Below are positions 26,141-32,518 of a stretch of 32,518 nucleotides of DNA, one piece after another. Numbering within the stretch: the stretch's first letter is position 1; every line of letters begins with the position of its first letter. The stretch spans positions 1-32,518 of the forward strand of contig WTKN01000264.1 in the NCBI GenBank assembly GCA_011524395.1. Reading direction: 5' to 3'. The translations under genes and the position numbers were made by a program. Origin of the DNA: Moorena sp. SS36440bin_2 (GTDB lineage Bacteria; Cyanobacteriota; Cyanobacteriia; Cyanobacteriales; Coleofasciculaceae). Below the pieces are notes generated by a model. That model saw only the letters and a list, made by a program, of their open reading frames with translations, ran no database searches and had not been told where the DNA came from.

Positions 26141-26764
26141 ATGGTTACCGCAATTCCAGCTAACCAGATTACCCTCTACGATTTAAGAGTAAAGTTTGGC
26201 TTAGAGCGCACCGATGATGAGCAATTCTTTCAGGAGTGGCAAGATGAGTTACCAGAACTAACAGAATTAGAAAAAAAAGAGCTAAACGAAATAAAGAAAG
26301 ACTATCTCCACTTATCAGAGCGTCCAATGGTGGAAACCATCGTCAAAATGGTAGTACTTTCCCCATTATTGAAACTAGCTGGTTTTTATCGTCATCCCTT
26401 TTATATTACTGCTGAAAAAGTCGTAGAAATTACTTCCGAAGATCAAGAAACAATTATTACCGGAAGACTTGACTTACTCATCTATACTCCTGAATTTTGG
26501 GTATTAGTCATCGAAGCCAAACGAGCCGATTACTCCCTGGAAGTTGGCATCCCCCAAGCACTAAGTTATATGCTAGGAAATATTGAATCAGAAAGACCTG
26601 CTTTTGGATTTATCACCAATGGGCCAGATTTTATTTTCCTAAAACTGAGCAAAGACAATACACCAAAGTATGGTGAGTCAGATTCATTTTCCTTTCGGAA
26701 TAAGACAGGCTTGGAGCAGGTTCTCAAAATCCTAAAGCGATTTAATCAATTAGTGAAGCAATAA
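26141..26764 (+). CDS. Stand-alone type I restriction HsdR_N-like nuclease domain protein
   Basis: A 207-residue protein. The central part, ITGRLDLLIYTPEFWVLVIE then AKRADYSLEVGIPQALSYML, has the PD-(D/E)XK arrangement (Asp in RLDLLI, Glu-x-Lys in VIEAKRA) of the HsdR N-terminal nuclease domain. No helicase motor and no hsdM/hsdS are nearby, so it is a solitary domain of the kind common in cyanobacteria. Its substrate is unknown. ATG 26141 is chosen because the frame upstream consists of tandem repeats. Its 3' end and downstream repeat are duplicated at 27874-27981. Confidence 0.85.
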   Translation: MVTAIPANQITLYDLRVKFGLERTDDEQFFQEWQDELPELTELEKKELNEIKKDYLHLSERPMVETIVKMVVLSPLLKLAGFYRHPFYITAEKVVEITSEDQETIITGRLDLLIYTPEFWVLVIEAKRADYSLEVGIPQALSYMLGNIESERPAFGFITNGPDFIFLKLSKDNTPKYGESDSFSFRNKTGLEQVLKILKRFNQLVKQ

Positions 26765-27002
26765 TCAAGTCCAGTAGGGTGTGTTAGGGACGGGCTCGCA
26801 CTAATTTTCAGCCTGGTAGTGTTGGGACAGTCCGTCCCGTAACGCACCACCAGTAGTAGGGTGGGCAAATAATCAATGTAATACCATTTTTACATCAATC
26901 ATGTCCATTTGCCCACCAAACCTGAGTGTACTTCATTAGGGTGGTACTATAATCAAAGTAATACCATTTGATCACCAATCATCGACCTTTGCCCACCCTA
27001 AT
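26765..27002. repeat. Palindromic repeats: GTGTGTTAGGGACGGGC and GGGTGGGCAAAT families
   Basis: 26774-26850 is a copy of the gtccagtagggtg...gtcccgtaacgcaccacc repeat. 26857-26920 and 26938-27000 are two palindromic units whose ends read gggtgggcaaat and tttgcccaccct, with taatcaatgtaataccatt inside. A third such unit lies at 27803-27868. Confidence 0.75.
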
Positions 27003-27470
27003 TTATATAACTAATTGTCGCTTCATAACTTGGGCGACTTGACCGTATTTGTCTCCAGTTAACCCTTCTAATGTATCATGTTCAATATCCTCATCCTGTC
27101 CTAATTTACTCGTCCATTTTCCGTTTAATAGTTGTCTAGCAACATGAGTGGGTTTACCATTTAAAATGTAAATGGCTATTTTTTGATAATTTTCTTCTAA
27201 ATCAGGGGTTTCACAGATTACATAACCAAGAGTTTCAAAAGCTTTAATAAAAGCCAAAAGTGTCTCAACTCTTTGAACATCAACTGGCCAATAACTCTCT
27301 TTCATTGGATCTGGCCACCACCATCTTTGAGTATCTTCAGCCGCCCAAGCCACACAATTATAATCAATTGTATCAGCACTGGTTATGTGATAATTTGTAG
27401 AGACTAAATTAGGATAATCCCTTTCAATCCATTGTCTGACTTGCGATAACCACGCCTCATTGCCTACCAT
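27003..27470 (-). CDS. DUF7689 family protein (papain/NlpC-like pattern)
   Basis: A 155-residue protein with TIDYNCVAWAAEDTQRWWWP (49-68), KPTHVARQLLNGKWTSKLGQ and EDIEHDTLEGLTGDKYGQVA. The conserved Cys of YNCVAWA and His of THVARQL match the pattern of DUF7689, which looks like a small papain/NlpC-like fold. Peptidase or transferase activity is therefore possible but not shown. The ATG lies 7 bp inside the end of the upstream 102-residue gene, so the two are translationally coupled. Such pairs with a small alpha-helical partner recur in cyanobacteria. Confidence 0.8.
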   Translation of the reverse strand: MVGNEAWLSQVRQWIERDYPNLVSTNYHITSADTIDYNCVAWAAEDTQRWWWPDPMKESYWPVDVQRVETLLAFIKAFETLGYVICETPDLEENYQKIAIYILNGKPTHVARQLLNGKWTSKLGQDEDIEHDTLEGLTGDKYGQVAQVMKRQLVI

Positions 27471-27772
27471 TTATAACCGTTACGGAGTCCCCAATTTAGC
27501 CATGCTTTGATCATTTCTTGAGTATTCCCCTGATGTTCTTCTTGAACAGGATCTTCTCTAGTAATGGATTTTAAAGCCCAAAACCACCGTCCAGATTTTT
27601 GTTCAAGTTCCCTTAATAATAATGGAATTGCTTCTTTTCCCATGCCAATAATTTGTTGATAAGCAGGATGCATAGCTGCTTGAGTGGTTGATGAAATTCC
27701 TCTGGTTTCTTCCCGCCACTGGTGAACGAGTTGCCTAAACGTTTGTTCAAGATCTTCTTGAATTAGGGACAT
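27464..27772 (-). CDS. Small helical protein paired with the DUF7689 gene
   Basis: A 102-residue protein beginning MSLIQEDLEQTFRQLVHQWR. The middle reads MHPAYQQIIGMGKEAIPLLL then RELEQKSGRWFWALKSITRE, a HEAT-like pair of helices. ATG 27772 is preceded by GGAGAG at a good distance; a longer frame exists but runs into the palindromic repeat. It overlaps the next gene by 7 bp (ATGGTAG). The tight coupling suggests the two proteins act together. The function is not known. Confidence 0.75.
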   Translation of the reverse strand: MSLIQEDLEQTFRQLVHQWREETRGISSTTQAAMHPAYQQIIGMGKEAIPLLLRELEQKSGRWFWALKSITREDPVQEEHQGNTQEMIKAWLNWGLRNGYKW

Positions 27773-27873
27773 TTTCTCTCCATTTTGTGGTTGTAAGTAG
27801 GGGTAGGGTGGGCAAATCATCAACCATTAACCAATTGATCATCAATCATGTCTATTTGCCCATCCTACTTTAT

Positions 27874-27981
27874 CTAAAGCGCTTTAATCAATTAGTGAGG
27901 CAATAACCAAGTCCAGTAGGGTGCGTGATAAGACGGGCTCGCACTGATTTTCCCCCTGGTAGTGTTGGGACAGCCCGTCCC
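27874..27981 (+). pseudogene. Duplicated 3' end of the HsdR_N-like gene plus repeat
   Basis: 27874-27905 reads as the last codons LKRFNQLVRQ* and matches the end of the gene at 26732-26764 (LKRFNQLVKQ*). The following repeat (gtccagtagggtg... to gtccc) also matches 26768-26835. No upstream part of the gene is present. The copy is then interrupted at 27981 by the insertion sequence and continues at 29766. Confidence 0.75.
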
Positions 27982-29760
27982 GGATGCTGGTGGCGAAATA
28001 TTGTGTAACATTAGCCTGGGAAAGTATTTAGAGCTGCAAAGCTAGAAATGCGAGTACCAGCGAGAGGAATCCCTTGAACCCAAGCAAACAGACGCTTGAG
28101 ATTGATAGCCGTTGCAGTCATGACATGTTGCAAATGGGTTTTGGCCAGTCCTCGATAGCGGCTGTGTCGAATACCAAAGCCAGTAACAGCTTGAGAAATC
28201 GTTCCTTCAATGCCTGCCCGGAGGCCGTAGTATTTCCACCATTGTGGTGAGGCTTGCTGCTCACGGGCTTGTAGTAAAGCTTGTTGCTGAGCTTGGGGTT
28301 GTAAGGTCAAAGTCCGGGGAGCCTTGGGGGAGCTAGTACACAACTCTCGTACGGGACAATCTCGACAAATGGATTTAGCAAACTCGATGGTAATAATGGG
28401 CGTATCTCGACGATGATCAAGACGTTCTCGCCAAGTGCGGCTTTGATGTCCCTCAGGACAAGTGACCTGGTGATTCTGCCAGTCAATCACAAAACGAGAA
28501 AAATCATAGGCATCTTCACGAGTCGCTTGCCAACTGGTGTCTGGCCTAACAGGTCCAATTAGCTCAATGCCATAATCGTTTTGGCTGGTGACGAGCAGCT
28601 GCGCATCTACATAGCCTGCATCCACAAAATGTTGGCTCGGTAACAAAGATTTTTGTGCTAAAGCCTGATGAATAATAGCAGTTTGTTCTACATCTTGGAC
28701 TTGAGCTGGAGTGGTTTCGACATGAGTAATCAAGTGAACTTGATCCGTTTCACAGGTTTCACTGACATGTACCTTATATCCAGTCCAAGACTTTGAGCGC
28801 TTCGTCCCAACCCGAGCATCACTTTCATAGGGGGAACTCAAACGCTCTCCGGGGGATGGCATGTCTTTGAGTGGGCGGAGTTTGATATGTCCGTGGGTCT
28901 TCATAATACTGATAGACCCAATATTGACGCAGTTGTTCAACCTTGGGTAAACGGCGTAGGTGCTTTGGGGTTCCCTCAAGCCACAGACACAAAGCGCAAT
29001 TTCATCCCGTCACGGCCAATTTGCTCCCCTAAGGCAGTGCGCTCTGACTGCTTTTTGGGGAGACGATAATCGTCTATGACTTTACCATAACGCTCAAACC
29101 ACTCAGGGTCTACCCAACGCAAGCAACCAGTCTGGTTTGGTCAGGGCAATTTCATTGAGTGTCGCTCTGAGCATTTCCCCGACCGCTTCAAGACGGTTCA
29201 ATTCTCGCAGGGTTGCGAGCACTTGGGTTGAGTCACTGCGTTGTTTAACTCTATCCTTAATCCATCCCCCTGCTTTGAGTTGGCTGAGTAACTGATTTAA
29301 TAGTCTGTCTCCTGCTCCTCCGTCTACCAAACGATTGCGAAATTCACGCTTGCCTGTATGGTCAAAGCCACTATCTTCGTTCCTCCAAACCCAAGGCATA
29401 TTTCCAGTCAATCCGACCTCTGACTGCATCTGCCGCCTGACGGTCTGGTAAGTTTTCCAGAAATTGCATCACGCTGACCAGGGCTAATTGTCCTGCACTA
29501 ATCCCTGGCTGTCCCTGGCTGCTATACAAGTCCGCAAAGTATTGATCGTGATAAATCTCTCCGAGTTCATCCCTGAGCCAGATATAGAGGTTCCCTTTCG
29601 GAAATGCTCCTAGGGCTACCCGACGAGTTTGCTCTGGAACACTGGCACCGATGGGCTTGACATCAAGCATTGCTCTTTCTCCTCTTAGTTCCCAACTCTA
29701 ACCATATCGTCAATGCTTTTACTCATTTTTTTGTTAAGCAATATTTCGCCACCAGCATCC
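27982..29760 (-). mobile_element. Insertion sequence, IS1182-like, 1779 bp, with GTCCC target duplication
   Basis: The ends are GGATGCTGGTGGCGAAATAT at 27982 and its inverse ending at 29760; identity holds for 22 bp, and for 26 of 28 overall. GTCCC flanks both sides (27977-27981 and 29761-29765), a 5-bp target-site duplication. The insertion split a dispersed palindromic repeat whose intact copy is at 26774-26850, so the empty-site sequence is known from within the window. The transposase is decayed. Confidence 0.9.
28011..29670 (-). pseudogene. Degenerate IS1182-like transposase
   Basis: ATG 29670 opens MLDVKPIGASVPEQTRRVAL and ISAGQLALVSVMQFLENLPD then RQAADAVRGRIDWKYALGL, an N-terminal DUF772-type domain. 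The frame shifts near 29385 into DSGFDHTGKREFRNRLVDGG, then again near 29115 (VDPEWFERYGKVIDDYRLPK) and again near 28960. The C-terminal part (28950-28011) has SDARVGTKRSKSWTGYKVHV, DAGYVDAQLLV, a CRDCPVRELC zinc-like motif and GLRAGIEGTISQAV, the DDE-type catalytic domain. At least three frame disruptions mean no active enzyme is made, though the ends are well preserved. Confidence 0.85.
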
Positions 29761-29809
29761 GTCCCGTAACGCACCGCCAGTGTTGGTAATTTTATTATAA
29801 TAATCAAAT

Positions 29810-30279
29810 ATGGCCAAAGATATTTTCCACAATAAAGTTAAAATAGCTCTACAAAAAGATGGTTGGCTGATTACTCACGATCCCTATCAACTACGCTAGC
29901 GATGCAGCGCGGTCTTGGGGGTTTCCCCCACTCGCGCTTTGCATCAAGACACGGCATGGCTGATATCTATATCGATATGGCTGCGGAAGAAGCAATCGCT
30001 GCTGAGAAAGAAGGTTCTAAAATAGCAGTGGAGGTTAAAAGCTTTGCCGGTGGCTCAACTATCTCTCAATTTCACACTGCTCTTGGTCAGTTTATTAACT
30101 ATCGGATTGCCTTAGAAATCTCTGATGAGCCAGAACGCATTTTGTATCTGGCGATTCCCAAAGATACCTACCAAATGTTCATCAGATTTGAACCTGCCAA
30201 AACTGTGATTGAACGATATGAAGTCCGGTTAATTGTTTACGATCCGAATCATGAGGTTATTAACCAATGGATAAATTAG
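29810..30279 (+). pseudogene. xisH: xisH gene interrupted by the palindromic element
   Basis: ATG 29810 opens MAKDIFHNKVKIALQKDGWL ITHDPYQLR, then a TAG at the start of the element ends the frame. After the element the gene resumes GMADIYIDMAAEEAIAAEKE and runs to VINQWIN* at 30279, including IAVEVKSF, the ExK half of a PD-(D/E)XK-like site. Deleting 29898-29950 (53 bp) joins QLR-Y-GMADIYID in frame. XisH is a factor named from fdxN-element excision in Anabaena and is usually paired with XisI. The 13-bp overlap with xisI at its 3' end is kept. Confidence 0.9.
29898..29950. repeat. Palindromic agcgatgcag element inside xisH
   Basis: The 53-bp element begins agcgatgcagcgcggtcttg, has the gggggtttccccc core and ends ctttgcatcaagac. 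It is nearly identical to the copy in the Rpn gene (19107-19158), a sign of recent spread. Confidence 0.88.
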
Positions 30280-30593
30280 ATCAATATCGCCAAATTACCT
30301 GCGAATTTTTAGAAAGCTTTGCCAGTTATGATATCAATGCTCAACTTATCTTTGATAGAGAACGGGATTGTTATTTGGTTTTCCACAACGAATGGCGTAA
30401 TGAGTACCGGATCTATGGTTGTGCCATGCATCTTGAACTGATTGAAGGTCAAATCTGGATACAGCACAATAGTACTGAGATTTATATTGATCGTGAATTA
30501 ATTGAGCGGGGTGTTTCTCCCAAAGATATTATACTAGGATTTCGCTCTCCCAGCGTCCGCAAACTTATTGCTGCTGCGATGGAAGACAAGTAA
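30267..30593 (+). CDS. xisI: XisI-like protein
   Basis: A 108-residue protein, MDKLDQYRQITCEFLESFAS through FDRERDCYLVFHNEWRNEYR and GVSPKDIILGFRSPSVRKLI. This is the XisI family (fdxN element excision controlling factor). Its ATG lies 13 bp inside the end of xisH, so it depended on xisH translation. As xisH is interrupted by the element, xisI expression is probably reduced unless it has another start signal. The gene itself is intact. Confidence 0.93.
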   Translation: MDKLDQYRQITCEFLESFASYDINAQLIFDRERDCYLVFHNEWRNEYRIYGCAMHLELIEGQIWIQHNSTEIYIDRELIERGVSPKDIILGFRSPSVRKLIAAAMEDK

Positions 30594-30715
30594 ATGGGCA
30601 ACCTAACATAATTTTAACGTAAGTATTCAGCTATCAGCTATCAGCTATCAGCTATCAGCGTTCAGTAATCAGTAATCAGCGATCAGCTGACGGCTGACGG
30701 CTTCATGCTTACATT
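30594..30715. repeat. gctatca tandem array between the convergent xisHI pairs
   Basis: About 30628-30700 is a run of agctatc units turning into agtaatc and agctgac units, between the 3' ends of two convergent genes. Confidence 0.65.
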
Positions 30716-31051
30716 TTAACTAACAGCAAACTCAGTAAATTTGCGAACATCTGGAGGATGAAAAGCTAAAACAATATCAGTTTTTGGAATACCTGCTGCC
30801 ACTAAATCATTAGCAATGCCGTCTTCAGTATTGTCACATTTAATCCAGATTTTAGAATTAATAATTCCGACATGAATCAAACAACTATGAAGATGTTCTT
30901 GGTTATTCCATCCTTCCGAAACAATTAAATATTGGTCTGTTTCTCGGTCAAATGCTGCATGGTTACGGATGTTTACATTAGCGTAAAAAATGTTAATATA
31001 AGGGGTTAAGGTTTGACGAATAATTTGGCGATATTTTTCTAATTTATCCAT
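30716..31051 (-). CDS. xisI: XisI-like protein (second copy)
   Basis: A 111-residue protein, MDKLEKYRQIIRQTLTPYIN through FDRETDQYLIVSEGWNNQEH and GIPKTDIVLAFHPPDVRKF. It is the same family as the copy at 30267 but clearly divergent (about half identical), so the two pairs are not a recent duplication. It overlaps the upstream xisH by 13 bp (ATGGATAAATTAG), exactly the same junction as in the other pair. Confidence 0.92.
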   Translation of the reverse strand: MDKLEKYRQIIRQTLTPYINIFYANVNIRNHAAFDRETDQYLIVSEGWNNQEHLHSCLIHVGIINSKIWIKCDNTEDGIANDLVAAGIPKTDIVLAFHPPDVRKFTEFAVS

Positions 31052-31455
31052 TTTATAATCACCTCATCTTCCGGGTCAAAAACAATAATTTTAAGCGTGT
31101 TATCTTCTAATAACATCTGTCCGACTTCTTCGGTAAATAAGCGGTTAAATATTACTTCTCTAATAGCTAAATAAAGAAGACGTTCTGAAAGTTGACGTTT
31201 AAGAACTTTATCGTATAATATATATTGCCCTAAGGCGTTTTTTAGATCTTCTATTTCTGATGAACTAACAAAACTTTTAACTTCTACAGCAATTTTTTGT
31301 CCTTGTTTTTCAGCTACTAATAATTTTTCAGCCGCTAGGTCAATATAGATATCTTTTTTACCTATTTTAAGGCTTAAAGGGTCATTGGTAATTGTCCATC
31401 CATCTTTTATTAGTGCATTTTTTACTGTATCATGATAAATATCTTTGGCTGGCAT
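31039..31455 (-). CDS. xisH: XisH-like protein (intact copy)
   Basis: A 138-residue protein, MPAKDIYHDTVKNALIKDGW through KKDIYIDLAAEKLLVAEKQG and QKIAVEVKSFVSSSEIEDLK. It matches a PD-(D/E)XK-like nuclease fold (Asp in IYIDL, Glu-x-Lys in VEVKS). ATG 31455 is chosen over the TTG at 31461. It shows what the interrupted copy at 29810 would look like: the element there lies between the segments corresponding to DPLSLK and GKKDIYID. It forms an overlapping pair with xisI. Confidence 0.93.
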   Translation of the reverse strand: MPAKDIYHDTVKNALIKDGWTITNDPLSLKIGKKDIYIDLAAEKLLVAEKQGQKIAVEVKSFVSSSEIEDLKNALGQYILYDKVLKRQLSERLLYLAIREVIFNRLFTEEVGQMLLEDNTLKIIVFDPEDEVIIKWIN

Positions 31456-31461
31456 TTTCAA

Positions 31462-31657
31462 AATTATTAAGTGTGGGTGCCAAAATAAAAGCCTATCTTA
31501 ATTATAGCCTATGCTTTTGTAGCCTGCCCTAGGCTGGGTTTCATGCTTTAACAAGGATTTAGCTCAGCCAGTCCTAACAGAGTAAGACAAAAATGAAACA
31601 GCCCTGCCTTGCTAAGGGCGGTTAGGGGGGATCTCCAGGAATTGAACTTTCTTAACC
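31462..31657. repeat. Spacer with solo copy of the gaaacagccctgcc repeat
   Basis: 31590-31636 is an inverted copy of the terminal repeat seen at 2841-2886 (gaaacagccctgccttgctaag...ggggggatctcc). Nothing else is recognised; no gene is seen. Confidence 0.6.
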
Positions 31658-31967
31658 GAACCTCTGAACCTCGACCGTGAGTATTTGAATACCGTGATTG
31701 AGCCTCAGAGCCTCAACGTCGAGTATTTGAATATAAACGGTGAGTATTTGAAGATAAACGTTGAGTATTTGAATACCAACGTTGAACCTCTGAACCTCAA
31801 CCTTGAGTATTTGAATACCAACGTTGAACCTCTGAACCTCAACGGTGAGCCTCTGAACCTCAACCTTGAGTATTTGAATACCAACGTTGAACCTCTGAAC
31901 CTCAACCTTGAACCTCTGAACCTCAACCTTGAACCTCTTGCCTCTTGCCTCTTGCCTCTTGCCTATT
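31658..31967. repeat. 21-bp minisatellite followed by a cttgcct array
   Basis: Thirteen 21-bp units run from 31658 to 31930, of two alternating kinds: gagtatttgaataccaacgtt and gaacctctgaacctcaacctt with variants. A partial unit then passes into a 7-bp cttgcct array (31938-31967). Because 21 is a multiple of 3, the array is open in several frames on both strands. No start signal or known domain supports a protein. Confidence 0.85.
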
Positions 31968-32518
31968 CCCGGCATACCCTTAACTTCTCCTTAGCTCCAG
32001 GATTCCTAACAAAGTAATCTTCCAGCAATTCACAGCCCCGACGCAGCAGCTCACCTAAACTTTCAACCTTCCAAATTCTGGCAGTGCCGTCCCATGAAGC
32101 CGTGGCCAGCTTCTGTCCATCCGGGCTGAAGGCTACACTATTTACCGAGGATTGATGCCCGGTAAGCACGGCTAATGGATTGCCCTGTAAGTCCCAAATT
32201 CTGGCAGTGCCGTCTGCTGAAGCAGTGACCAGCCTCTGTCCAGAAGGGCTGAAGGCTACACTTGATAACCATTCCTGATGCCCGGTGAGTACGGCTAATG
32301 GATTGCCCTGTAAGTCCCAAATTATGGCGGTGTTGTCGAATGAACCAGTGGCCAGCGTCTTTCCATCCGGGCTGAAGGCTACACTTGATACCCTGTTCTG
32401 ATGCCCGGTGAGCAAAGTTAATTCATGTCCCTGGTTGTCCCAAATTCTGGCGGTGTTGTCATCTGAAGCCGTGGCCAGCTTCTGTCCATCCGGGCTGAAG
32501 GCTACACTATTTACCGAG
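31963..32518 (-). CDS. WD40-repeat protein, 3' part (5' end outside the window)
   Basis: The frame stays open to the window edge and ends at 31963. Four WD40 blades are visible, each like SVAFSPDGQKLATAS...TARIWDLQGNPLAVLTGHQ. They form part of a beta-propeller used for protein-protein contacts. A short C-terminal tail, SLGELLRRGCELLEDYFVRN, resembles the end of cyanobacterial WD40 proteins that carry NACHT, TIR or kinase domains at the N-terminus. Which of these applies cannot be seen. The blades are very similar at DNA level, indicating recent internal duplication. The Met at 32415 is inside the repeats and is not the true start. Confidence 0.92.
   Translation of the reverse strand, partial: SVNSVAFSPDGQKLATASDDNTARIWDNQGHELTLLTGHQNRVSSVAFSPDGKTLATGSFDNTAIIWDLQGNPLAVLTGHQEWLSSVAFSPSGQRLVTASADGTARIWDLQGNPLAVLTGHQSSVNSVAFSPDGQKLATASWDGTARIWKVESLGELLRRGCELLEDYFVRNPGAKEKLRVCRE

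Noticed and set aside
29863-29952. Alternative N-terminus of XisH read through the palindromic element
   Set aside because: The frame MADYSRSLSTTLAMQRGLGG is out of register with the true xisH start at 29810 and its residues come from the element.
31658-31967. CRISPR array
   Set aside because: Units are contiguous 21-bp tandem repeats with no unique spacers and no cas genes nearby; it is a minisatellite.
31652-31975. Heptad-repeat protein on the minus strand (or its plus-strand counterpart)
   Set aside because: The frame is open only because the 21-bp unit is a multiple of three; both strands are open, and the start region lies in a cttgcct array and overlaps the WD40 gene end.
1-32518. tRNA, rRNA or riboswitch genes
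   Set aside because: No cloverleaf-like segment with conserved T-loop (GGTTCRANTCC) or known riboswitch core was found by eye in the intergenic regions; a covariance-model scan would be needed to exclude small RNAs.

Overview
The window looks like a chromosomal segment of a filamentous cyanobacterium with a large, repeat-rich genome, in the style of Moorena (Moorea) or Lyngbya. The evidence is frequent GCGATCGC (HIP1) octamers, many heptanucleotide tandem repeats (gggaaca, cttctga, ctccctg, aattctt), several dispersed palindromic repeats, XisH/XisI pairs, VapBC and BrnTA toxin-antitoxin modules, DUF433 genes, Rpn-type nucleases, and a GyrB intein at the site used by the Synechocystis GyrB intein. 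The genus is an inference; no 16S or marker comparison was possible.

Layout. 199-2829 is alaS. 2830-3880 is a repeat-filled gap with a terminal-inverted-repeat element and a small helix-turn-helix gene remnant behind a good promoter. 3881-7663 is a two-gene unit: a membrane receptor joining a degenerate protein-kinase domain to a periplasmic amino-acid-binding-like domain, and a GTPase with a glycine-rich membrane segment. 7706-12202 is an accessory zone: an orphan DUF433 gene, two alpha/beta-hydrolases (one apparently without its catalytic residues), vapBC, brnTA, a 38-residue membrane ORF and a DUF433 gene broken by nested repeats. 12309-15552 holds an ABC-class ATPase and an unrecognised cyanobacterial protein. 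15812-17495 is an M67 metallopeptidase plus MoeZ-like sulfur-transfer operon. 17704-21177 carries a DJ-1/PfpI protein, an Rpn nuclease gene split by a repeat, and a RecQ-type helicase. 21323-25728 has a small membrane protein, miaA and, divergently, gyrB with a 175-residue mini-intein. From 26141 to the end the DNA is strongly accessory: a lone HsdR-N-like nuclease, a DUF7689 operon, a degenerate 1779-bp insertion sequence, two convergent xisHI pairs (one broken), a 21-bp minisatellite and the 3' part of a WD40 gene running off the window.

The most striking pattern is a palindromic element of about 52-53 bp (agcgatgcagcgcgg...gcatcaagac). It sits inside xisH and the Rpn gene, and at the last codons of the ABC-class ATPase; a compound derivative splits a DUF433 gene. 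In the three split genes, removing exactly the element (or the whole compound block) rejoins a plausible uninterrupted reading frame with no visible target-site duplication. This points either to recent mobility of a very small scarless element or to some bypass or excision mechanism; the first is more likely. The second noteworthy item is the pseudokinase-receptor plus GTPase pair at 3881-7663.
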